DNA from: Helianthus annuus
Lineage: Eukaryota > Streptophyta > Magnoliopsida > Asterales > Asteraceae
Reading direction: 5' to 3'
NCBI RefSeq assembly: GCF_002127325.2
Contig: NC_035448.2
Location: forward strand, 8,642,915-8,706,914
DNA: 64,000 nt
Part shown: piece by piece, positions 46,094 through 57,570 of the stretch
How the letters are laid out: every line of letters begins with the position of its first letter
Numbering within the stretch: the first letter of the stretch is position 1
Position numbers and translations under genes: made by a program
Notes under the pieces: generated by a model
Databases searched by the model: none
Seen by the model: only the letters and a program-made list of their open reading frames with translations
Told to the model about the DNA's origin: nothing

Positions 46094-49000
46094 TGTGACA
46101 CCTGTGTCACTTAAACCATCAAACAAATGCCAAACCAAGGAAATATTGTATTTCATACTTGGGATTTGTATAAATATGTGTATGCTTTGCACATATCAAT
46201 TCTTGTTCAATTTCATACTCTACAACGCTTTCTGGAGAATTATACGCAAACTGGTGCATAAACGTACTCAGTTTAATGCGACAAATACTCCGGGAGACCA
46301 TCATACACTTAACATACCTTAAATAACCTTTACATAACTTAGAAATAAGTTTTGAAGGCTTTGGTATGGCAAAAACAAGTTAATTCGCTTACAGGGACTA
46401 AACTTGACAAACTGCGAAAGTATGCCAATTTGAACTGTAACGAACATTCCGGAACATGTCCATAAGTTAAACATACCATATATATCCTTTACATAGCTTA
46501 GAAGTAGGTTTTGAGGGGTTTGGTATGCTAAAACAAACTTTTGGATCATTCAGGGACTAAAAGTGTCAAAAAGTGCATAAGTTTGCACTTTCGCGCATAA
46601 CTCACGTTCTGAATACATCCGGACATCCAAAAATTTATGTAAGCATCCTTATATTATGCCTTAGTGTTTGGCATGAGAAAAATCCATTTGTCGCGTCATT
46701 TGGATCGTCTTTCACGCTTATGCGCATTCCGTCGTAATTAAGCGAACATCGCGATCGTACGGCCAAACGAACCGACATCCGACATATTTTTGGGCATGTT
46801 TCATGTCCACAATGTTTAGGCATCATTTTAGGGCCTTAAAGATGGCTTTACAGGTCTTGAAAGGGCTGGAAATGGCTTAAAAACGCAACAGGGGCCAAAT
46901 ATGTAAATTCTGCAAGTGGTGCAGACCAGAGGGGCCAGGCGGCCCGCGTAAAGTTTGCCCAAATGTGTAGGCGGGCCGCGTAAGGATGTCTGACAGAAGA
47001 TTTTGCATTTAATGCAGAATCTGGCCTTTCGTTCGATCAAGGGGCGATGCCTTTTCACCCAAATGAAAGGCCAAGGGCCAAGTTCAGTGTATTTAACCCC
47101 TGGACACATGTACGCACGAGATCAAGGCACGATATTCGATAAAACGATCCTAACGGTTCCACCTTTCCTATAAATACCCCCCCCCTTTAGTGTAAAAATC
47201 ACAAAATCAGATCTTAAGGCTCTAAGTTGGAACCATTGTTCCATACCTGAGCTATTTGATCTTGATTAGCACTCGGGGACCCTCCGTAAGTCTTCTTTCG
47301 TTCTTTTATTCGCTTTTCGAGTCCGAAAGTCAACGTTTTGTTGACTTTCTGCATTGACCAGCTTTTGGTCAATGTGAAGTTCATGGAACTTCATAACGTG
47401 AGCGTGATCACGATGGTTATGGTCCATAGTGACCATACCTACTGATTACCACGTTATCTAGGCTCAGTGACGAGTCGTAGTTTCGGCCAAAATGCGCATT
47501 CTTGCGTATTTTGTAACCAAACTACTCGTGGGCATCAAAGCCGTCTGTTTTGATGCCAAACCTGTTTCTAAACTTAGTTAAGCATGTTCTAACATGCTTA
47601 GCTCGTCACTTTTAGTTTAGTGCTTATATAGGGTCGTAAGGTAAGCGATTTAAACCATCGCTTATACTTTCGAACCCGACCCATTTGGTCGGTCATTAGG
47701 ACCCGACCAAACACATTAGGTGACCATAGCTATAACCTTCCGAGGTTATACCGTGTGGTCGCAATGTTAGGCGTTCCGAACGCGTTCTACGCGAACGACG
47801 CGTTAGAGTAGCATAAGCTACCTAAACGGGTCGTGATGGACCGTAAGCACTTAGATTAGGTTTCATTTTAGTATGTAGGCTTTGCTAAGCCATATTACAC
47901 GAGTCTCCATACTCGTTTGGTTTACGAACCCGCGTACTGTCCGATCCTTCCGATTTGGTCCGGTATATTAACATAAGCTACCTATTAGGTGCCGTTGATA
48001 TTCCGTGATCTTTAGCATTATCCGGTTATTATACAAGGAATCCAAAGCAATCTCAGGTGAGTACATAGTTCCCCTCTTTTACTGTTTTCTGAACTGTTTT
48101 GGGGTGAAGCATGTGTACCTATCTGTTATTTTCATGATTTCAAAGTATAATTGATTATACATGATAGTATTTATCTTTTGACAAACTAAATGACTATCTG
48201 TGGTTTAAACACTGATTTCTCAAAAATTACAAAAGTAATTGTTGGAATAGTACTTATTTTGTTCACCAGACCGATTGGTAGTATGATATAGCGCTATAGG
48301 ACTAGACACCCCATTCCTGTTGTCATGGAATGTCTGAAACCAATTTATTTCTCCATCCAAATAGGGATTTCCTTTGTGGTATCCTTATAGTCTCAAAGGT
48401 GTAGTTTGATGCACCAGGTCTGAATGAATTCTTAAATCGCACCTTTAAAGTATATTTTGATATACTCCCAAAAAGTATAGTTTGATATACTCTCATGTGT
48501 GGTGTTGTACAGAACCAATATATATTTTGTAATCATCCAAAGCATATTTTGATATGTTATTTACAAACCAAGACATAGTTTAATATGTTATTTATCACAA
48601 CCAAAACATATTCTGATATGTTACTTACAAAACTAAAACATAGTTTAATGTGTTATCTATAAATCCAAGGTATACTCGTAATATACTACTGAAAACTATT
48701 ATTTTGAACAACTAAAGTATATTTAATATACTAACTATCAAACGATTTGGTTTTGGTTAGTGTTTAGATAACGGAACGAGTGTAATGTGATGAAAACATG
48801 GTAGATACGCCGCTGGTACTTCTTATATATAAGTGTTTTCATTGCATTACATATCGTGGCGTTATTTAGTACACTTGGGTTAACAATATTGGAACTGAAA
48901 TATATTTTAATATATTACTTATTCAACTTTCTTAAAACCAAGGTATATTTTATATATACCATAAACGTTTTATTAAAACATTGTTTTTCAAACAACTTAA

Positions 49001-49463
49001 CTTATGCAAACTCATTTTACATGGTTATTCAGTTAACCATACATTATTCTCTTATTTATACATATCATCTGATCCTATCGTTTTTCAAATGATTTACAAG
49101 ACAAAGCAAATTTACAAAGTTCATGACTAAACATTTTCTCAAACATAAGTCATGAACTCCGTTTTCACAAAACCTATGTATCTCACAGGCATTTTTATGC
49201 TGACGTACCTATTTTTACACATGTTTCAGGTGCTGTCTTGAGATGATTGTTGATGCATGCTACACTTAGGATGGACTCGTGCCTTAGCAACTTTAAAACT
49301 TGGAAGATCATAGTTGTACTTATGTGGTTGTAATAGAACAACGAGTTCATTTAATCAATAAAACAATATTTAAATTTCCATGTGTTATGAAACAATGATT
49401 CTGTTACAACACTCCCCGACGTTTCCGCCACGTTTTGTTGTTACACGTGGTCGGGGTGTGACA
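46094..49463 (+). repeat. 3' LTR of the gag-only element
   Basis: It has the same length (3370 bp) and content as 39727-43096, offset by 6367. Differences seen include G for A in CTTGGGATTT, A for T in TATAAATATG, and C for T in GCAGACCAGAG. Confidence 0.96.
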
Positions 49464-50592
49464 TAAGCGCAAAATGAGAGGATAAAAGCTAGAGAAAGAG
49501 GTCCTTCGAGCTCCGAGTGCACCAAGCCTCCTAATACGTGACCTTTGAAGCTTGTATGATGTTGGAATTGGATGAACTAAACTTGAAAATGGATGGATGG
49601 GGAGGGGGGTGTTCGGCCGAGAGGTGTAGAGAGGGAAAGAGAGAGCTTGAGTGGTGTTATGTGTTGTAAATAATCATATGTGTAATCCTATGTTTTTATA
49701 GACAAAGATGTGCTTAATGTCCAAGAGTTCTTGTGTCACAAAGATGTTAGACAACTAGGAATTTAATAATCAAAAGTGTACCAAGGGTGTTCCCCTCCAG
49801 TTAGGGCCGGTTAGCATGGGGGGGGGGGGGAGGGTTCTAGTCCATTTCCAAGTATTAGTTAGCTTAGAGTTAGGTTAAGTAAGTTAGTTAGGTACTTAAC
49901 CCGGTTAGTTATGTGATGTGCTTTATGGCGGGTGTTAGGGTGTTCAGGGACCCTAATTGGCTCAGAAAAGGACAGATAATGTTTATGACAATATTTTCAT
50001 GTTCCGGGTAAAGTCCGGTTGTTCGGTTGGATAGTGATCCGTTAAAGTGCTTAACAAAGCTTTTAAGTGTCGTTAATACCCTTTTTAGTGACACAACTTA
50101 TTTCCGACACTTTGGAAGTGTCTAGTAATATTTTTCTCCTGTTTTGGCACTTTATTAGTTAGCTAAAAGCTGAATTGTTAATTAAAGTGCTGAGTTTTGC
50201 GCTTAGTGTACGTTTTAGGCACATCCAGTCACTGTATCTTATTCCTAGAGACGCAGTTCTACAACCCTTGTATCCCTACACTCACTATGGGTGTAGTAAA
50301 ATATTTATGGCTTATACAGGCCTTAGAGGCAATATCTGCCTGATGCTGACTTTATCAGCATGTTCAATAGGTTATCCGTTTATAGTGCTACTGTGCTTTT
50401 GTGCATCATGTTTGTCACTAGAGTTCAGCATGTAAATAATGTAGTGACGGTATGTAAAATATGATGCAGGAATATACAAGTATCAGAAATCAAGTAGCAG
50501 TTCATCAGTAATTTCAAGTAAGCACAGTAATTAAGCAGCAATTTATTATTAATTAAATCGTACGGATACCTGGTTTAGTGAGGGTTGTCACA
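49464..50592 (-). repeat. 5' LTR of the Tekay-type element, right part
   Basis: It continues the LTR interrupted at 39726 and matches 28854-29987. On the minus strand it is the start of the LTR, TGTGACAACCCTCAC. It includes the TATA region and a run of 13 G at 49818-49830. Confidence 0.95.
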
Positions 50593-50597
50593 TCCGT

Positions 50598-51952
50598 TCT
50601 ATCGTATGTGTCTTTAATTATGTCTATATACTTCCCAGGTAGCCCTCGACCCTCCAAACTATACCAAATCAGTTGTCGTGGGACAGTGTCATATGCTTTT
50701 CCAAGGTCGATAAACACCATATGTAAATCTTGCTTCTTCGCTCTATATTTTTCCATCAATCTCCTTAGAATATGTATCGCTTCTGTAGTTGACCTCCCTT
50801 TCATGAATCCAAATTGGTTTACTGAAACCCGAGTTTCACTTCTAATTCTAGTTTCAATTACCCTCTCCCAGAGCTTCATAGTGTGACTTAGCAGTTTGAT
50901 TCTTGTATAAAGGCACCACGACACTACTCCTCCACTGATCTGGCATTTTTCCAGTCTTGAAAATATGATTGAACAAAAGTGTTAACCATTGGACTCCTTC
51001 TTCCCCCAAACACTTCCACACCTCAATCAGTATGTTGTCCAAACCCACTGCCTTGCCTCTTCCCATCTTCCTAAGTGCCATCCTCACCTCTTCATGTGTG
51101 ATCCTCTTGCAGTAGCAATTATTCTGTTGTCGCCTTTGAGTCCTGGGGTTGCTGCTATCTTGTTGGTATGCCCTACCGTCATTGAAAAGACTATGGAAGT
51201 AGGTTTGCCATCTCAACTTAATGTCATGTGCCTTGACTAAAACACGTCCATCCTCTCCTTTGATAAACTTTACTACTCCTAGATCTTGTCTTCTTCGCTC
51301 CCTAGCTTTGGAAATCTTGAACATATCATGCTCCCCCTCTTTCATTTCCAAACATTCATACATTTGTTTATAGGCTGTGTTTTTTTGCCTCGGTCACCGC
51401 CTTTTTCGCTTCCCTTTTTGCCTTCTTGTATATCTCCCTCATCCTCAGCCGCTCCTCCTCATCTGTGGACCTCAAAAGATCTCTAAAACTCTGTTGCTTA
51501 TCCTTTATTTTGGTATGCACGTCTTCATTCCACCACCAGGACTCCTTATGCCCACTAGTCTTTCCTGTTGTGACCCCTAGCGTCTCATTCGCCACTGTAG
51601 TGATCGTAGTCGCCATATCCTCCCACATCCGGTTTGCGTCGTCACCTAGTTGCATTGATATCATCGAGCTAACTTTATCTCTAAACATCATAATTTTTTC
51701 TCCCTTCAAGTTTCCCCAACGGATCCTAGGCCGGGTTTTCCTCTCCCCCTTACTTAGCCTTACTTTTAGGTCTATATATGCTACACACAAATGGTGTTGA
51801 GCCGCTGCCTTCTCCCTTGGTATAACCTTGCAGTCCATCCACATCCGTCTATCTTCCTGCCTCATCAAAAGATAGTCGATTTGTGTTTTACGTCCTCCGC
51901 TACTAAAAGTGATCAAATGAGATTCCTTCTTCCTAAAGAACGAGTTTATAAT
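50598..51952 (-). pseudogene. RTE-type LINE, middle piece: end of endonuclease, linker and first half of reverse transcriptase
   Basis: On the minus strand it begins with the end of the endonuclease (KKESHLITFSSGGRKTQIDY). The basic linker (ERLRMREIYKKAKREAKKAV) follows, then the start of reverse transcriptase (MRMALRKMG-like region with KMGRGKAVGLDNI, MKGRSTTEAIHILRRLMEKY, DLGKAYDTVPR). It stops at the Tekay insertion and continues at 26559. Frame breaks near 50890 and 51368 show decay. The five bases 51948-51952 are the target duplication of the next insertion. Confidence 0.9.
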
Positions 51953-54295
51953 TGTTACACTCCCAAAATTCACCATGCGGAGTACCACCGCTTGGAGGCG
52001 TGACGTGACCAGGATCGGGCCACCAATCATACTGAACAACATATTTAAGTAAATAAAGCCAACCACAATACGATTGGTGACCAAAAGTTAGTTAACCAAG
52101 TTTTAAATTAAACGGCGGAAGCATAAACGTAAAGTCCAAATCATAGTCCATAGTTTATAAGTTAAAGTTCAAAACGCAAGTTTAATAAGTTCATAAGGAT
52201 TTGAATATTAAGCACGGAACATAACAGTCCGTACACCACAACGACTCCTTCCTCGTGCAAGCTCCAAGCATTTAGCGACCTGTAAGGCATGTAACAACGA
52301 GTCAACAACAAAGTTGAGTGAGTTCACGGTTGGTTGATTAGTTTTAAGTTGTTTCTGAAAACGTGGTTTGTCTTTCGTTGGCGTAATTGCAGTGGGGGTT
52401 ACCCCATAGTTGAAAGAAAATTTAACCAGTTCATTCTTTATTACCCATACCCTATCCATGATTAGTGGGGGCTTCCCCATGTGAACTACTAGACCGTATG
52501 ATATCGACTACTACGCAAGTAAGTTGTGCCCTATATCATTGTCTATCATCACTGATGGTTTGCCATAGTCCATTAGTACACGCCCGTCCGACTGGCATGG
52601 TGTGAGGTTAGTTAAACCTAATAGCTCTATTAACTAATGACCCACTCGCCATTGGCCTCGGCGATTAAGTCGATATAAAATGAGGGACTTATGATAGAGT
52701 TTTGTCTAGTAAGTTTTAAGGTTGTTGTCCTACCCAAGGAGACGAACGTACGTAGTTCTTCCAAAGAGAATACGCAGGATTAATACTGGCATCCTACCCG
52801 AGGAGGATGGCCGTACATATCCTACTTAAGTAAGATATGTAGATTCCGTTTTAATTCTTTAACCCATTCCCAAACCACCGGGAATCCCATGCCTTAGAAA
52901 GTGTGTGAACTCACCTCGGTTTGCTCGGTTAGATTCTCAAATATAGCTAACAGTCAAGGTCGGTCAATCACGTCCTAATATGATTACCAGTTAGTCATTT
53001 AGTGGCTTCAAATAAGCACAAAAATTCCTACACGCATCTAACACATAACATGCATCACTTTAACGGTTTATGCCCATATAACCTCCCCATCTATTCCCGT
53101 TCACAAATAAACATACGACATTGCACATAACACTTTTATCGACACATAACATGTTAGATCATTCACAGATAACATATTCGACATTTAGACACGCAAATCA
53201 CTACTTATGTCGTTTCAATTTAATTATCCGAAACTGGGTTGTTTTCGAGCATTTTAATAAAATAGTTATCTTATTTCAAAAATTCCCAAATTTTTATAGA
53301 AGATGCTAAACGACCCAAATATTATTGTGTAAAAAGCTCGGGATCTAATTCATCACCAATATTTTATTAAAAATCATTTTCCGGACTGCAATCAGATTCA
53401 TTATTTTCTGACTGCAGTCTACGGAATAATTCATTAAAAATTCATTGTAAGTCGGATTGACGAAATTTCAGTGGGACAATTACTACGACATCAGTTTCCA
53501 TCTACTGTACAGATTTCATGGGCTGATTCGACACGAAACTCATGTTATGACTGAAAACATATCGCCAATTTTCTGCAGAAAAATGCAGCTCTAGCTGCTG
53601 TTACGGAATGACACTTTAAAAATAGTAAACGAAGTCCAAAAATTATGATTCCAGTGCCATTAGAACCGTATTTCATAATACATAAATCTAGGCTTCAGAA
53701 AATGCATTTTTCGTTAAGTTATAGTTCTGTTACAGCCAGTTAAAGGCGGCTGGAAATGCAGATCAGCAAGCTGTTTTCAGTCTTTTAACATTATAAAGTG
53801 TGTTCGATTGATTCCGTTAACCTGTTTAGCGATCACAACAATACTTACAGCAGATTATCACTTATATATTACAGATTTATCGTGCAATATCATATTTCAT
53901 TCATCATTTTAACACTACTTCAACATATGTTAGATGATGTTCAAGATTTGTTTATGTTCATTAGAGTTCTACCTTTTCGATCTTTAAACATCATTAATCA
54001 CTCAACAATCATGTAAAATGCAAGGATCTAAGTGTTTACCACTAGCACAAGGCTAGGAGAGTTCGAGTGTAGAAAAGTGGTGGATAAAAGAAAACGAGAG
54101 CGGTCCTTCAACTTGTGAGTGCACCAAGCTTCGTTGTTCACCTTTGTATGGATGGAAAATGGCTATAAAGTGACTTGATGGTGGGTGTATGGTGGTGATG
54201 TGTGGCTGCCGAAAGCAAGGAAGAAGGAAGAGGGAGGAGAGCTTGTGTTGTTGGTGTGTTGGTAATTATGTGAATGTGAGGAGTCTAATGGTTTT

Positions 54296-54308
54296 ATTTA
54301 TAAACCAT
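54296..54308 (-). promoter_or_regulatory. TATA box of the 51953-54950 LTR
   Basis: The minus strand reads GGTTTATAAATAAAACC, downstream of two C-runs. Confidence 0.5.
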
Positions 54309-54370
54309 CCAATCTAATTAACCACTAGATAATATGTTATCTAGATATAAGACATGAGCAAATAAAATAA

Positions 54371-54545
54371 TCATAAGTGTAAGAGTGTGTCCCATATGGG
54401 ACCGATTCGGTTGAATGGGGGGGGGGGTAATTGGTTTGATTTGAACGATTTAGTTAATCATAAGTGTAAGAGTGTGTCCCATATGGGACCGATTCGGTTG
54501 AATGGGGGGGGGGGGGGTAATTGGTTTGATTTGAACGATTTAGTT
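54371..54545 (-). repeat. 87-bp tandem duplication with G-runs
   Basis: TCATAAGTGTAAGAGTGTG starts at 54371 and 54458. Each copy includes the palindrome TCCCATATGGGA and a run of 11-14 G. The two copies differ mainly in the length of the G-run, so the duplication is recent. Confidence 0.92.
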
Positions 54546-54950
54546 AAGCACTAGTTAGTTTAGTTGGGTGATTTATTTTATATATTATAGCGGGTGTTAG
54601 GGTATTCGGGGACCCTAACTAGCTCAGAAAAGGAAAAACAATGTCAATGACAATATTTTTATGTTTCGGGTAAAGTCCGGTTGTTCAGTTTGATACTGTT
54701 CCGTTAAAGTGCTTAATTAATTCGTAAAGTGTCTTTTATGTATATTTTTGTAACACTTTTAATTTCTAACACTTAGGAAATTATAACAGACTATTTAGTG
54801 ACTTTTCTGCATACTACTAGTATGTTAACAAGCACATGTAAGCATAACACAAATATCAGAAAGCAGTTAAGTAATTCCACACAGTCGTCAAGCACTTTAA
54901 TTATCAAAAATAAATTGTACGGAATACATGGAATTTTGAGGGTTGTCACA

Positions 54951-54986
54951 TTCTCCCCCTGTTAAGAAAATTTCGTCCCGAAATTT
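54951..54986 (-). other. GGA-loop hairpin and polypurine tract
   Basis: Arms AAATTTCG (54968-54975) and CGAAATTT (54979-54986) surround GGA on the minus strand, followed by AACAGGGGGAGAA up to the LTR. Confidence 0.9.
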
Positions 54987-55064
54987 AGCATGTGGTTACT
55001 GAGGAAGCTAGTTATGTTGCGTGGGTTTCCTGGTTTCCTGGTTTTCTTGGGGTGTCACAATAAT

Positions 55065-55933
55065 ACCTAGGCCATGAGCTGCCGCAAAGTCTAAAAGGTC
55101 TCTACCAGGGTCATTCCTATCGCAAAACCAAAACCGCCATGTACCAACTCAAAGCCATCGCTATCCTTACCAATGTGGCCATTAAAATCTCCTCCTATAA
55201 AAATTTTCTCCTCCCTAGGTATGGCCCTTACTACTACATCTAGACAATCTCAAAACTCTCTTTTCTCTTGATCTCCTAGTCCCACTTGCGGTGCATAGGC
55301 GCATACCACTGTCACTACTTGCTCACCTAATACTAACCTTAACACCATAATTCTATCGTTATGTCGTATCACTTCAATTACATTCTTATGCAATTCTATA
55401 GACACCAAAAACCCTACTCTGTTCTTGGCCTCATCAGACCCTGAATACAACAACTTATACCCGTTGTGCTCTTCTGCTCTATGTCCTTTCCACCTAGTCT
55501 CCTGAAAGCACGCTATATGTACCCTACGTCTTTTAAGTGCGTCTATCACTTCCAACAATTTACTACTAAGAGTTCCTACGTTCTAAGACGCCACACGTAA
55601 ACTACACCCTCTAACTTTACCCTTACTTGCACCTCTCGTCCTTGGACATGATCTCAAGTAAAAGTCATGGCTTCTATTGTCTATGTTTTCAACTAACAAC
55701 TAACCACAAGGTAACAAACAATGGGCAACACAAAGTACACACAAAAAACAGAGCGATTACGAGATAGAATTTCAATTTTTATACGTGGAGCGTGTGTGTG
55801 TGCGTGTGTGAGTTGAGGTGTGGGAAAGAGGGTTTTTAAATTTTGGTTCAAGATTTAAATCTGACAGAAACAAAAACAGGAGGGAATATAACAGAAACAA
55901 CCTACTTATATAGGGTTTTAAAGATACAAACTT
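55065..55933 (-). pseudogene. RTE-type LINE, 5' piece: 5' UTR and apurinic endonuclease
   Basis: On the minus strand a 5' UTR with CCTATATAAG starts near 55920. Endonuclease motifs follow: CFQETRWKG (near 55490), VVCAYAPQVG (near 55290) and GGDFNGHIGKDSDGF (near 55180). An in-frame TAG interrupts the reading frame near 55588. The piece ends in the endonuclease at the ATAAT duplication and continues at 51952. The right target duplication AAATTGT is at 55934-55940. The three pieces add up to about 3.7 kb, the size of a full plant RTE element. Confidence 0.87.
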
Positions 55934-55940
55934 AAATTGT

Positions 55941-56006
55941 TAAAAAGCAAGCTAACACCTGCAACTTATACCAACTTATACCAATTTCATACCATAAACA
56001 ACATCA
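55941..56006 (-). repeat. Start of the minus-strand Athila-like LTR, beyond the LINE
   Basis: On the minus strand it begins TGATGTTGTTTATGG right after a purine tract (TTTTAGGGGGTTATAAT, 56007-56023) and runs to the LINE target duplication. It completes the LTR at 23378-25084. Confidence 0.72.
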
Positions 56007-56179
56007 ATTATAACCCCCTAAAATTGCACAACAGTAATCTACAAAACCCCTAAATTGATTCAGCAAAATTGAATGTTATAAACATATATAGACTAATATA
56101 CTTTTAGAATTCCACTGCAATAAGATGAATAATTTTACTAGAGACCTTCAATACATACAAACCTTCAATATATATACAC
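56007..56179 (-). other. Polypurine tract and internal 3' end of the minus-strand Athila-like element
   Basis: The tract TTTTAGGGGGTTATAAT touches the LTR. About 150 bases of AT-rich internal sequence follow before a Copia-like insertion. Unlike the other elements there is no GGA-loop hairpin here. Confidence 0.6.
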
Positions 56180-56729
56180 TGTCAAAAATGGTAAGGACGC
56201 TTAACACAACATAAAGAATCAATAAAGAACACAATGAGAAGCGACAAAAACTGGTGACGAAAATTTTATTAATCAACTGTAAGACCCTAACTCGTATTTA
56301 ACAAAAATCGCAGCGGAAATTCGTGTCATAAAATTTCTTTCATTACAACGTCTTGACTTACTTGAAAGTCCGTTTAAAAATAACTCTTTTACTAAACAAA
56401 AGCAAACTTCCTATTTGCTAAGGTACACAATCGATCATTCTCGTACAATCTACCTTGTGACTCGGTCTTCTATCTCTATTCCTTGTGATAATCGCCCGTA
56501 CTCTCGTATAACATGCACTCACCACATACATTTATAACATTAGCATACGTTATACATATAAACAAGATTCATACATGTACACTTTCCATTCAGCTTTCTC
56601 TCTAATTTTAAGCATATCATTCGCATATCCATTCCCTGGTGAGCCTTCAATAATGTACCTGCATTAATCTTCGTTTTCCAGGCACACGATTAATATCATT
56701 AACATTCAACGTATCCAAAATCATACTTA

Positions 56730-57235
56730 CATATACACGTGCATACATCCATACCTCTCTACATACATGCATACACTCATACGTATCTTCATATATTCTT
56801 AAATACACTTCTACATACGTACCTACATTCGTACGTTTCTACATACATGCCTGCACTCATACGTATCTTCATACATACATAAATACACATCTGCATACGT
56901 ACATACATTCCTACGCCTTCACATATATACATACTATCATACGTATCTTCATATGTACATAAATACACTTCTACATATGTACCTACATTCATACGTCTCT
57001 ACATGCATGCATATACTCATACATATCTTCCATATATACATAAATACACATCTGCATACGTACATACATTCCTACGCCTTCACATATATACATACTATCA
57101 TACGTATCTTCATATGTACATAAATACACTTCTACATACGTACCTACATTCATACGTCTCTACATGCATGCATATACTCATACATATCTTCCATATATAC
57201 ATAAATACACATCTACATACACGTACAAGATCTTG
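56730..57235. repeat. CATACGTA-rich minisatellite with a 161-bp higher-order period
   Basis: Subunits of about 53 bp (CATACGTATCTTCATA, TACATAAATACAC, CATACGTACATACATTC) are grouped. ACATACATTCCTACGCC at 56901 recurs at 57062 with nearly identical following sequence. Tyr-rich frames here are not genes. Confidence 0.9.
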
Positions 57236-57419
57236 CATACCTCTTACATACTCATACGTTAATTACATGGGACTTAGACTTTGATTTATAGCCCATAAAC
57301 ATCTAAGGATCGATCAAAATCATGTTTAGAAAGCCCGCCGTAGTCCACGGATAACAAACCGAAGCCTACAATACATAAATCAACTTAAATAACAAATTTC
57401 AGGTTTTTAGACTTGGGGA

Positions 57420-57570
57420 GGGCGTCGGCGACGGCCCTAGGGACCGTCGGCGACGGCCTGTGGTTTTTCGCGTAGCCAAAAACCCCGTAGACAGGTAATT
57501 AGGGTGTCGGAAAAAACTGGTTTTCTAGAGCCCGTTGGCGACGGCCCTAACCCCGTCGGCGACGCCCTCT
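57420..57570 (-). repeat. Two pairs of CCGTCGGCGACGG palindromes
   Basis: Copies lie at 57423, 57445, 57533 (one change) and 57554: 21-22 bases apart within a pair and 110 bases between pairs. A CTATAAATC box follows on the minus strand near 57276-57286. Confidence 0.88.

Larger units (their letters stand above)
39727..49463 (+). mobile_element. Young non-autonomous Ty3 element with gag only
   Basis: Two 3370-bp LTRs (39727-43096 and 46094-49463) flank a 2997-bp internal region with an intact gag and no protease, RT or integrase. The target duplication TAAGC is perfect (39722-39726 and 49464-49468). I count about ten substitutions between the LTRs by eye, about 0.3 percent, so it moved recently and must have used enzymes from elsewhere. 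The LTRs and 3' UTR are unusually rich in hairpins. Confidence 0.95.
26560..50592 (-). mobile_element. Tekay-type Ty3/Gypsy chromovirus, complete but with another element inside its 5' LTR
   Basis: It is inserted in the LINE with the perfect target duplication TCCGT (26555-26559 and 50593-50597). On the minus strand the order is 5' LTR (50592-37420), iMet primer site, leader hairpin array, acidic upstream ORF, gag-pol with chromodomain, polypurine tract and 3' LTR (29987-26560). I count roughly 28 substitutions and a few indels between the LTRs by eye, under 1 percent. Two nonsense codons break gag-pol. Confidence 0.95.
51953..55059 (-). mobile_element. Deletion derivative of a Tekay-type element: 3' LTR plus 109 bp of internal sequence
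   Basis: On the minus strand it begins TGTGACACCCCAAG (55059), runs about 70 bases, then shows the AAATTTCG/CGAAATTT hairpin, the tract AACAGGGGGAGAA and a full LTR (54950-51953, 2998 bp) ending AGTGTAACA. The target duplication ATAAT is perfect (51948-51952 and 55060-55064). Almost all of the 5' LTR and the coding region are missing although the ends are intact. The LTR is a relative of the one at 26560-29987 (shared GCGGGTGTTAGGGT and GTAAAGTCCGGTTGTTC). Confidence 0.88.

Noticed and set aside
56789..57284. Tyr-rich frames on both strands
   Set aside because: They follow the TACATA minisatellite in every frame.
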